A program made the position numbers and the translations under genes. Below the pieces are notes generated by a model, which did no database searches, was not told the origin of the DNA, and was given only the letters and a program-made list of their open reading frames with translations. Positions 51,201 through 63,200 of a stretch of 64,000 nt of DNA are shown here, one piece after another. Each line of letters starts with the position of its first letter. Within the stretch, counting starts at the first letter, position 1. Origin of the DNA: Bilabrum cf. latius (taxonomy: Eukaryota > Bigyra: Bicosoecida > Bigyra > Bicosoecida); assembly GCA_965178125.1 (NCBI GenBank), contig OZ237738.1, positions 744,001-808,000 on the forward strand. The letters run 5' to 3'.

Positions 51201-54200
51201 GTGAGCGTGCTGTCGGGCGTGTCTGACAAGGATGTGACGGGCACGGTGACTGTGCGGTCTGGCGATGCGGCATCAGCGTCATCGGGCGCGGTGAGCGTGG
51301 CGTCGGGCGCATCGACGAACGCGGTGTCTGGCGTGGTGACTGTGGGATCGGGCGCGGCGGTGTCGGCTGCATCTGGCGGCGTGAGCGTGCTGTCGGGCGT
51401 GTCTGACAAGGATGTGACGGGCGCGGTGACTGTGCGGTCTGGCGATGCGGCATCAGCGTCATCGGGCGCGGTGAGCGTGGCGTCGGGCGCATCGACGAAC
51501 GCGGTGTCTGGCGTGGTGACTGTGGGATCGGGCGCGGCGGTGTCGGCTGCATCTGGCGGCGTGAGCGTGCTGTCGGGCGTGTCTGACAAGGATGTGACGG
51601 GCACGGTGACTGTGCGGTCTGGCGATGCGGCATCAGCGTCATCGGGCGCGGTGAGCGTGGCGTCGGGCGCATCGACGAACGCGGTGTCTGGCGTGGTGAC
51701 TGTGGGATCGGGCGCGGCGGTGTCGGCTGCATCTGGCGGCGTGAGCGTGCTGTCGGGCGTGTCTGACAAGGATGTGACGGGCGCGGTGACTGTGCGGTCT
51801 GGCGATGCGGCATCAGCGTCATCGGGCGCGGTGAGCGTGGCGTCGGGCGCATCGACGAACGCGGTGTCTGGCGTGGTGACTGTGGGATCGGGCGCGGCGG
51901 TGTCGGCTGCATCTGGCGGCGTGAGCGTGCTGTCGGGCGTGTCTGACAAGGATGTGACGGGCACGGTGACTGTGCGGTCTGGCGATGCGGCATCAGCGTC
52001 ATCGGGGGCGGTGAGCGTGGCGTCGGGCGCATCGACGAACGCGGTGTCTGGCGTGGTGACTGTGGGATCGGGCGCGGCGGTGTCGGCTGCATCTGGCGGC
52101 GTGAGCGTGCTGTCGGGCGTGTCTGACAAGGATGTGACGGGCGCGGTGACTGTGCGGTCTGGCGATGCGGCATCAGCGTCATCGGGCGCGGTGAGCGTGG
52201 CGTCGGGCGCATCGACGAACGCGGTGTCTGGCGTGGTGACTGTGGGATCGGGCGCGGCGGTGTCGGCTGCATCTGGCGGCGTGAGCGTGCTGTCTGGGTC
52301 TTCATCGCTTGACTCGTCGGGCGCGGTGACTGTGGGCTCTGGCACGTCCGACGTGGATGTGACGGGCACGGTGACTGTGCGGTCTGGCGATGCGGCATCA
52401 GCGTCATCGGGCGCGGTGAGCGTGGCGTCGGGCGCATCGACGAACGCGGTGTCTGGCGTGGTGACTGTGGGATCGGGCGCGGCGGTGTCGGCTGCATCTG
52501 GCGGCGTGAGCGTGCTGTCGGGCGTGTCTGACAAGGATGTGACGGGCACGGTGACTGTGCGGTCTGGCGATGCGGCATCAGCGTCATCGGGCGCGGTGAG
52601 CGTGGCGTCGGGCGCATCGACGAACGCGGTGTCTGGCGTGGTGACTGTGGGATCGGGCGCGGCGGTGTCGGCTGCATCTGGCGGCGTGAGCGTGCTGTCG
52701 GGCGTGTCTGACAAGGATGTGACGGGCACGGTGACTGTGCGGTCTGGCGATGCGGCATCAGCGTCATCGGGCGCGGTGAGCGTGGCGTCGGGCGCATCGA
52801 CGAACGCGGTGTCTGGCGTGGTGACTGTGGGATCGGGCGCGGCGGTGTCGGCTGCATCTGGCGGCGTGAGCGTGCTGTCGGGCGTGTCTGACAAGGATGT
52901 GACGGGCACGGTGACTGTGCGGTCTGGCGATGCGGCATCAGCGTCATCGGGCGCGGTGAGCGTGGCGTCGGGCGCATCGACGAACGCGGTGTCTGGCGTG
53001 GTGACTGTGGGATCGGGCGCGGCGGTGTCGGCTGCATCTGGCGGCGTGAGCGTGCTGTCTGGGTCGTCGTCGCTTGACTCGTCGGGCGCGGTGACTGTGG
53101 GCTCTGGCACGTCCGACGTGGATGTGACGGGCGCGGTGACTGTGCGGTCTGGCGATGCGGCATCAGCGTCATCGGGCGCGGTGAGCGTGGCGTCGGGCGC
53201 ATCGACGAACGCGGTGTCTGGCGTGGTGACTGTGGGATCGGGCGCGGCGGTGTCGGCTGCATCTGGCGGCGTGAGCGTGCTGTCGGGCGTGTCTGACAAG
53301 GATGTGACGGGCACGGTGACTGTGCGGTCTGGCGATGCGGCATCAGCATCATCGGGCGCGGTGAGCGTGGCGTCGGGCGCATCGACGAACGCGGTGTCTG
53401 GCGTGGTGACTGTGGGATCGGGCGCGGCGGTGTCGGCTGCATCTGGCGGCGTGAGCGTGCTGTCTGGGTCTTCGTCGCTTGACTCGTCGGGCGCGGTGAC
53501 TGTGGGCTCTGGCACGTCCGACGTGGATGTGACGGGCGCGGTGACTGTGCGGTCTGGCGATGCGGCATCAGCGTCATCGGGCGCGGTGAGCGTGGCGTCG
53601 GGCGCATCGACGAACGCGGTGTCTGGCGTGGTGACTGTGGGATCGGGCGCGGCGGTGTCGGCTGCATCTGGCGGCGTGAGCGTGCTGTCTGGGTCGTCGT
53701 CGCTTGACTCGTCGGGCGCGGTGACTGTGGGCTCTGGCACGTCCGACGTGGATGTGACGGGCACGGTGACTGTGCGGTCTGGCGATGCGGCATCAGCGTC
53801 ATCGGGCGCGGTGAGCGTGGCGTCGGGCGCATCGACGAACGCGGTGTCTGGCGTGGTGACTGTGGGATCGGGCGCGGCGGTGTCGGCTGCATCTGGCGGC
53901 GTGAGCGTGCTGTCGGGTGTGTCTGACAAGGATGTGACGGGCACGGTGACTGTGCGGTCTGGCGATGCAGCATCAGCGTCATCGGGCGCGGTGAGCGTGG
54001 CGTCGGGCGCATCGACGAACGCGGTGTCTGGCGTGGTGACTGTGGGATCGGGCGCGGCGGTGTCGGCTGCATCTGGCGGCGTGAGCGTGCTGTCGGGCGT
54101 GTCTGACAAGGATGTGACGGGCGCGGTGACTGTGCGGTCTGGCGATGCGGCATCAGCGTCATCGGGCGCGGTGAGCGTGGCGTCGGGCGCATCGACGAAC

Positions 54201-57200
54201 GCGGTGTCTGGCGTGGTGACTGTGGGATCGGGCGCGGCGGTGTCGGCTGCATCTGGCGGCGTGAGCGTGCTGTCTGGGTCTTCGTCGCTTGACTCGTCGG
54301 GCGCGGTGACTGTGGGCTCTGGCACGTCCGACGTGGATGTGACGGGCACGGTGACTGTGCGGTCTGGCGATGCGGCATCAGCGTCATCGGGCGCGGTGAG
54401 CGTGGCGTCGGGCGCATCGACGAACGCGGTGTCTGGCGTGGTGACTGTGGGATCGGGCGCGGCGGTGTCGGCTGCATCTGGCGGCGTGAGCGTGCTGTCG
54501 GGCGTGTCTGACAAGGATGTGACGGGCACGGTGACTGTGCGGTCTGGCGATGCAGCATCAGCGTCATCGGGCGCGGTGAGCGTGGCGTCGGGCGCATCGA
54601 CGAACGCGGTGTCTGGCGTGGTGACTGTGGGATCGGGCGCGGCGGTGTCGGCTGCATCTGGCGGCGTGAGCGTGCTGTCGGGCGTGTCCGACGTGGATGT
54701 GACGGGCGCGGTGACTGTGCGGTCTGGCGATGCGGCATCAGCGTCATCGGGCGCGGTGAGCGTGGCGTCGGGCTCATCGACGAACGCGGTGTCTGGCGTG
54801 GTGACTGTGGGATCGGGCGCGGCGGTGTCGGCTGCATCTGGCGGCGTGAGCGTGCTGTCTGGGTCTTCGTCGCTTGACTCGTCGGGCGCGGTGACTGTGG
54901 GCTCTGGCACGTCCGACGTGGATGTGACGGGCACGGTGACTGTGCGGTCTGGCGATGCGGCATCAGCGTCATCGGGCGCGGTGAGCGTGGCGTCGGGCGC
55001 ATCGACGAACGCGGTGTCTGGCGTGGTGACTGTGGGATCGGGCGCGGCGGTGTCGGCTGCATCTGGCGGCGTGAGCGTGCTGTCGGGCGTGTCTGACAAG
55101 GATGTGACGGGCGCGGTGACTGTGCGGTCTGGCGATGCGGCATCAGCGTCATCGGGCGCGGTGAGCGTGGCGTCGGGCGCATCGACGAACGCGGTGTCTG
55201 GCGTGGTGACTGTGGGATCGGGCGCGGCGGTGTCGGCTGCATCTGGCGGCGTGAGCGTGCTGTCTGGGTCTTCGTCGCTTGACTCGTCGGGCGCGGTGAC
55301 TGTGGGCTCTGGCACGTCCGACGTGGATGTGACGGGCGCGGTGACTGTGCGGTCTGGCGATGCGGCATCAGCGTCATCGGGCGCGGTGAGCGTGGCGTCG
55401 GGCGCATCGACGAACGCGGTGTCTGGCGTGGTGACTGTGGGATCGGGCGCGGCGGTGTCGGCTGCATCTGGCGGCGTGAGCGTGCTGTCGGGCGTGTCTG
55501 ACAAGGATGTGACGGGCACGGTGACTGTGCGGTCTGGCGATGCGGCATCAGCGTCATCGGGCGCGGTGAGCGTGGCGTCGGGCGCATCGACGAACGCGGT
55601 GTCTGGCGTGGTGACTGTGGGATCGGGCGCGGCGGTGTCGGCTGCATCTGGCGGCGTGAGCGTGCTGTCTGGGTCTTCGTCGCTTGACTCGTCGGGCGCG
55701 GTGACTGTGGGCTCTGGCACGTCCGACGTGGATGTGACGGGCACGGTGACTGTGCGGTCTGGCGATGCGGCATCAGCGTCATCGGGCGCGGTGAGCGTGG
55801 CGTCGGGCGCATCGACGAACGCGGTGTCTGGCGTGGTGACTGTGGGATCGGGCGCGGCGGTGTCGGCTGCATCTGGCGGCGTGAGCGTGCTGTCGGGCGT
55901 GTCTGACAAGGATGTGACGGGCACGGTGACTGTGCGGTCTGGCGATGCGGCATCAGCGTCATCGGGCGCGGTGAGCGTGGCGTCGGGCGCATCGACGAAC
56001 GCGGTGTCTGGCGTGGTGACTGTGGGATCGGGCGCGGCGGTGTCGGCTGCATCTGGCGGCGTGAGCGTGCTGTCTGGGTCTTCGTCGCTTGACTCGTCGG
56101 GCGCGGTGACTGTGGGCTCTGGCACGTCCGACGTGGATGTGACGGGCACGGTGACTGTGCGGTCTGGCGATGCGGCATCAGCGTCATCGGGCGCGGTGAG
56201 CGTGGCGTCGGGCGCATCGACGAACGCGGTGTCTGGCGTGGTGACTGTGGGATCGGGCGCGGCGGTGTCGGCTGCATCTGGCGGCGTGAGCGTGCTGTCG
56301 GGCGTGTCTGACAAGGATGTGACGGGCACGGTGACTGTGCGGTCTGGCGATGCGGCATCAGCGTCATCGGGCGCGGTGAGCGTGGCGTCGGGCGCATCGA
56401 CGAACGCGGTGTCTGGCGTGGTGACTGTGGGATCGGGCGCGGCGGTGTCGGCTGCATCTGGCGGCGTGAGCGTGCTGTCGGGCGTGTCTGACAAGGATGT
56501 GACGGGCACGGTGACTGTGCGGTCTGGCGATGCGGCATCAGCGTCATCGGGCGCGGTGAGCGTGGCGTCGGGCGCATCGACGAACGCGGTGTCTGGCGTG
56601 GTGACTGTGGGATCGGGCGCGGCGGTGTCGGCTGCATCTGGCGGCGTGAGCGTGCTGTCTGGGTCTTCGTCGCTTGACTCGTCGGGCGCGGTGACTGTGG
56701 GCTCTGGCACGTCCGACGTGGATGTGACGGGCGCGGTGACTGTGCGGTCTGGCGATGCGGCATCAGCGTCATCGGGCGCGGTGAGCGTGGCGTCGGGCGC
56801 ATCGACGAACGCGGTGTCTGGCGTGGTGACTGTGGGATCGGGCGCGGCGGTGTCGGCTGCATCTGGCGGCGTGAGCGTGCTGTCGGGCGTGTCTGACAAG
56901 GATGTGACGGGCACGGTGACTGTGCGGTCTGGCGATGCGGCATCAGCGTCATCGGGCGCGGTGAGCGTGGCGTCGGGCGCATCGACGAACGCGGTGTCTG
57001 GCGTGGTGACTGTGGGATCGGGCGCGGCGGTGTCGGCTGCATCTGGCGGCGTGAGCGTGCTGTCGGGCGTGTCTGACAAGGATGTGACGGGCACGGTGAC
57101 TGTGCGGTCTGGCGATGCGGCATCAGCGTCATCGGGCGCGGTGAGCGTGGCGTCGGGCGCATCGACGAACGCGGTGTCTGGCGTGGTGACTGTGGGATCG

Positions 57201-60200
57201 GGCGCGGCGGTGTCGGCTGCATCTGGCGGCGTGAGCGTGCTGTCTGGGTCTTCGTCGCTTGACTCGTCGGGCGCGGTGACTGTGGGCTCTGGCACGTCCG
57301 ACGTGGATGTGACGGGCACGGTGACTGTGCGGTCTGGCGATGCGGCATCAGCGTCATCGGGCGCGGTGAGCGTGGCGTCGGGCGCATCGACGAACGCGGT
57401 GTCTGGCGTGGTGACTGTGGGATCGGGCGCGGCGGTGTCGGCTGCATCTGGCGGCGTGAGCGTGCTGTCGGGCGTGTCTGACAAGGATGTGACGGGCACG
57501 GTGACTGTGCGGTCTGGCGATGCGGCATCAGCGTCATCGGGCGCGGTGAGCGTGGCGTCGGGCGCATCGACGAACGCGGTGTCTGGCGTGGTGACTGTGG
57601 GATCGGGCGCGGCGGTGTCGGCTGCATCTGGCGGCGTGAGCGTGCTGTCTGGGTCTTCGTCGCTTGACTCGTCGGGCGCGGTGACTGTGGGCTCTGGCAC
57701 GTCCGACGTGGATGTGACGGGCACGGTGACTGTGCGGTCTGGCGATGCGGCATCAGCGTCATCGGGCGCGGTGAGCGTGGCGTCGGGCGCATCGACGAAC
57801 GCGGTGTCTGGCGTGGTGACTGTGGGATCGGGCGCGGCGGTGTCGGCTGCATCTGGCGGCGTGAGCGTGCTGTCGGGCGTGTCTGACAAGGATGTGACGG
57901 GCACGGTGACTGTGCGGTCTGGCGATGCGGCATCAGCGTCATCGGGCGCGGTGAGCGTGGCGTCGGGCGCATCGACGAACGCGGTGTCTGGCGTGGTGAC
58001 TGTGGGATCGGGCGCGGCGGTGTCGGCTGCATCTGGCGGCGTGAGCGTGCTGTCGGGCGTGTCTGACAAGGATGTGACGGGCACGGTGACTGTGCGGTCT
58101 GGCGATGCGGCATCAGCGTCATCGGGCGCGGTGAGCGTGGCGTCGGGCGCATCGACGAACGCGGTGTCTGGCGTGGTGACTGTGGGATCGGGCGCGGCGG
58201 TGTCGGCTGCATCTGGCGGCGTGAGCGTGCTGTCGGGCGTGTCTGACAAGGATGTGACGGGCACGGTGACTGTGCGGTCTGGCGATGCGGCATCAGCGTC
58301 ATCGGGCGCGGTTAGCGTGGCGTCGGGCGCGTCGACGAACGCGGTGTCTGGCGTGGTGACTGTGGGATCGGGCGCGGCGGTGTCGGCTGCATCTGGCGGC
58401 GTGAGCGTGCTGTCTGGGTCTTCGTCGCTTGACTCGTCGGGCGCGGTGACTGTGGGCTCTGGCACGTCCGACGTGGATGTGACGGGCACGGTGACTGTGC
58501 GGTCTGGCGATGCGGCATCAGCGTCATCGGGCGCGGTGAGCGTGGCGTCGGGCGCATCGACGAACGCGGTGTCTGGCGTGGTGACTGTGGGATCGGGCGC
58601 GGCGGTGTCGGCTGCATCTGGCGGCGTGAGCGTGCTGTCGGGCGTGTCTGACAAGGATGTGACGGGCACGGTGACTGTGCGGTCTGGCGATGCGGCATCA
58701 GCGTCATCGGGCGCGGTGAGCGTGGCGTCGGGCGCATCGACGAACGCGGTGTCTGGCGTGGTGACTGTGGGATCGGGCGCGGCGGTGTCGGCTGCATCTG
58801 GCGGCGTGAGCGTGCTGTCGGGCGTGTCTGACAAGGATGTGACGGGCACGGTGACTGTGCGGTCTGGCGATGCGGCATCAGCGTCATCGGGCGCGGTGAG
58901 CGTGGCGTCGGGCGCATCGACGAACGCGGTGTCTGGCGTGGTGACTGTGGGATCGGGCGCGGCGGTGTCGGCTGCATCTGGCGGCGTGAGCGTGCTGTCG
59001 GGCGTGTCTGACAAGGATGTGACGGGCACGGTGACTGTGCGGTCTGGCGATGCGGCATCAGCGTCATCGGGCGCGGTTAGCGTGGCGTCGGGCGCGTCGA
59101 CGAACGCGGTGTCTGGCGTGGTGACTGTGGGATCGGGCGCGGCGGTGTCGGCTGCATCTGGCGGCGTGAGCGTGCTGTCTGGGTCTTCGTCGCTTGACTC
59201 GTCGGGCGCGGTGACTGTGGGCTCTGGCACGTCCGACGTGGATGTGACGGGCACGGTGACTGTGCGGTCTGGCGATGCGGCATCAGCGTCATCGGGCGCG
59301 GTGAGCGTGGCGTCGGGCGCATCGACGAACGCGGTGTCTGGCGTGGTGACTGTGGGATCGGGCGCGGCGGTGTCGGCTGCATCTGGCGGCGTGAGCGTGC
59401 TGTCGGGCGTGTCTGACAAGGATGTGACGGGCACGGTGACTGTGCGGTCTGGCGATGCGGCATCAGCGTCATCGGGCGCGGTGAGCGTGGCGTCGGGCGC
59501 ATCGACGAACGCGGTGTCTGGCGTGGTGACTGTGGGATCGGGCGCGGCGGTGTCGGCTGCATCTGGCGGCGTGAGCGTGCTGTCTGGGTCTTCGTCGCTT
59601 GACTCGTCGGGCGCGGTGACTGTGGGCTCTGGCACGTCCGACGTGGATGTGACGGGCACGGTGACTGTGCGGTCTGGCGATGCGGCATCAGCGTCATCGG
59701 GCGCGGTGAGCGTGGCGTCGGGCGCATCGACGAACGCGGTGTCTGGCGTGGTGACTGTGGGATCGGGCGCGGCGGTGTCGGCTGCATCTGGCGGCGTGAG
59801 CGTGCTGTCGGGTGTGTCTGACAAGGATGTGACGGGCACGGTGACTGTGCGGTCTGGCAATGCGGCATCAGCGTCATCGGGCGCGGTGAGCGTGGCGTCG
59901 GGCGCATCGACGAACGCGGTGTCTGGCGTGGTGACTGTGGGATCGGGCGCGGCGGTGTCGGCTGCATCTGGCGGCGTGAGCGTGCTGTCGGGCGTGTCTG
60001 ACAAGGATGTGACGGGCACGGTGACTGTGCGGTCTGGCGATGCGGCATCAGCGTCATCGGGCGCGGTGAGCGTGGCGTCGGGCGCATCGACGAACGCGGT
60101 GTCTGGTGTGGTGACTGTGGGATCGGGCGCGGCGGTGTCGGCTGCATCTGGCGGCGTGAGCGTGCTGTCGGGTGTGTCTGACAAGGATGTGACGGGCGCG

Positions 60201-63200
60201 GTGACTGTGCGGTCTGGCGATGCGGCATCAGCGTCATCGGGCGCGGTGAGCGTGGCGTCGGGCGCGTCGACGAACGCGGTGTCTGGCGTGGTGACTGTGG
60301 GATCGGGCGCGGCGGTGTCGGCTGCATCTGGCGGCGTGAGCGTGCTGTCTGGGTCTTCGTCGCTTGACTCGTCGGGCGCGGTGACTGTGGGCTCTGGCAC
60401 GTCCGACGTGGATGTGACGGGCACGGTGACTGTGCGGTCTGGCGATGCGGCATCAGCGTCATCGGGCGCGGTGAGCGTGGCGTCGGGCGCATCGACGAAC
60501 GCGGTGTCTGGCGTGGTGACTGTGGGATCGGGCGCGGCGGTGTCGGCTGCATCTGGCGGCGTGAGCGTGCTGTCGGGCGTGTCTGACAAGGATGTGACGG
60601 GCACGGTGACTGTGCGGTCTGGCGATGCGGCATCAGCGTCATCGGGCGCGGTGAGCGTGGCGTCGGGCGCATCGACGAACGCGGTGTCTGGCGTGGTGAC
60701 TGTGGGATCGGGCGCGGCGGTGTCGGCTGCATCTGGCGGCGTGAGCGTGCTGTCGGGTGTGTCTGACAAGGATGTGACGGGCGCGGTGACTGTGCGGTCT
60801 GGCGATGCGGCATCAGCGTCATCGGGCGCGGTGAGCGTGGCGTCGGGCGCATCGACGAACGCGGTGTCTGGCGTGGTGACTGTGGGATCGGGCGCGGCGG
60901 TGTCGGCTGCATCTGGCGGCGTGAGCGTGCTGTCTGGGTCTTCGTCGCTTGACTCGTCGGGCGCGGTGACTGTGGGCTCTGGCACGTCCGACGTGGATGT
61001 GACGGGCACGGTGACTGTGCGGTCTGGCGATGCGGCATCAGCGTCATCGGGCGCGGTGAGCGTGGCGTCGGGCGCATCGACGAACGCGGTGTCTGGCGTG
61101 GTGACTGTGGGATCGGGCGCGGCGGTGTCGGCTGCATCTGGCGGCGTGAGCGTGCTGTCGGGTGTGTCTGACAAGGATGTGACGGGCACGGTGACTGTGC
61201 GGTCTGGCGATGCGGCATCAGCGTCATCGGGCGCGGTGAGCGTGGCGTCGGGCGCATCGACGAACGCGGTGTCTGGTGTGGTGACTGTGGGATCGGGCGC
61301 GGCGGTGTCGGCTGCATCTGGCGGCGTGAGCGTGCTGTCGGGTGTGTCTGACAAGGATGTGACGGGCACGGTGACTGTGCGGTCTGGCGATGCGGCATCA
61401 GCGTCATCGGGCGCGGTGAGCGTGGCGTCGGGCGCATCGACGAACGCGGTGTCTGGCGTGGTGACTGTGGGATCGGGCGCGGCGGTGTCGGCTGCATCTG
61501 GCGGCGTGAGCGTGCTGTCTGGGTCTTCGTCGCTTGACTCGTCGGGCGCGGTGACTGTGGGCTCTGGCACGTCCGACGTGGATGTGACGGGCACGGTGAC
61601 TGTGCGGTCTGGCGATGCGGCATCAGCGTCATCGGGCGCGGTGAGCGTGGCGTCGGGCGCATCGACGAACGCGGTGTCTGGCGTGGTGACTGTGGGATCG
61701 GGCGCGGCGGTGTCGGCTGCATCTGGCGGCGTGAGCGTGCTGTCGGGTGTGTCTGACAAGGATGTGACGGGCACGGTGACTGTGCGGTCTGGCGATGCGG
61801 CATCAGCGTCATCGGGCGCGGTGAGCGTGGCGTCGGGCGCATCGACGAACGCGGTGTCTGGTGTGGTGACTGTGGGATCGGGCGCGGCGGTGTCGGCTGC
61901 ATCTGGCGGCGTGAGCGTGCTGTCGGGTGTGTCTGACAAGGATGTGACGGGCACGGTGACTGTGCGGTCTGGCGATGCGGCATCAGCGTCATCGGGCGCG
62001 GTGAGCGTGGCGTCGGGCGCATCGACGAACGCGGTGTCTGGCGTGGTGACTGTGGGATCGGGCGCGGCGGTGTCGGCTGCATCTGGCGGCGTGAGCGTGC
62101 TGTCTGGGTCTTCGTCGCTTGACTCGTCGGGCGCGGTGACTGTGGGCTCTGGCACGTCCGACGTGGATGTGACGGGCACGGTGACTGTGCGGTCTGGCGA
62201 TGCGGCATCAGCGTCATCGGGCGCGGTGAGCGTGGCGTCGGGCGCATCGACGAACGCGGTGTCTGGCGTGGTGACTGTGGGATCGGGCGCGGCGGTGTCG
62301 GCTGCATCTGGCGGCGTGAGCGTGCTGTCGGGCGTGTCTGACAAGGATGTGACGGGCACGGTGACTGTGCGGTCTGGCGATGCGGCATCAGCGTCATCGG
62401 GCGCGGTGAGCGTGGCGTCGGGCGCATCGACGAACGCGGTGTCTGGCGTGGTGACTGTGGGATCGGGCGCGGCGGTGTCGGCTGCATCTGGCGGCGTGAG
62501 CGTGCTGTCTGGGTCTTCGTCGCTTGACTCGTCGGGCGCGGTGACTGTGGGCTCTGGCACGTCCGACGTGGATGTGACGGGCACGGTGACTGTGCGGTCT
62601 GGCGATGCGGCATCAGCGTCATCGGGCGCGGTGAGCGTGGCGTCGGGCGCATCGACGAACGCGGTGTCTGGCGTGGTGACTGTGGGATCGGGCGCGGCGG
62701 TGTCGGCTGCATCTGGCGGCGTGAGCGTGCTGTCTGGGTCGTCGTCGCTTGACTCGTCGGGCGCGGTGACTGTGGGCTCTGGCACGTCCGACGTGGATGT
62801 GACGGGCACGGTGACTGTGCGGTCTGGCGATGCGGCATCAGCGTCATCGGGCGCGGTGAGCGTGGCGTCGGGCGCATCGACGAACGCGGTGTCTGGCGTG
62901 GTGACTGTGGGATCGGGCGCGGCGGTATCGGCTGCATCTGGCGGCGTGAGCGTGCTGTCCGGCGTGTCTGACAAGGATGTGACGGGCGCGGTGACTGTGC
63001 GGTCTGGCGATGCGGCATCAGCGTCATCGGGCGCGGTGAGCGTGGCGTCGGGCGCATCGACGAACGCGGTGTCTGGCGTGGTGACTGTGGGATCGGGCGC
63101 GGCGGTGTCGGCTGCATCTGGCGGCGTGAGCGTGCTGTCGGGCGTGTCTGACAAGGATGTGACGGGCACGGTGACTGTGCGGTCTGGCGATGCGGCATCA

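Noticed and set aside
42112-58302. Long minus-strand reading frame of 5,396 codons rich in Pro, Arg, Ser, Gln and Thr.
   Set aside because: It is a shadow of the repeat. Most unit-to-unit variants fall on second codon positions in this frame and change the residue (Cys/Arg, Pro/Leu, Arg/His), unlike a constrained gene. It ends only because GTG became GTT in one unit, creating an antisense TAA.
58312-59067. Minus-strand reading frame of 251 codons.
   Set aside because: Same shadow frame, bounded by the antisense stops that two GTT-AGC junctions create. It covers just over four repeat units and starts at no distinctive signal.
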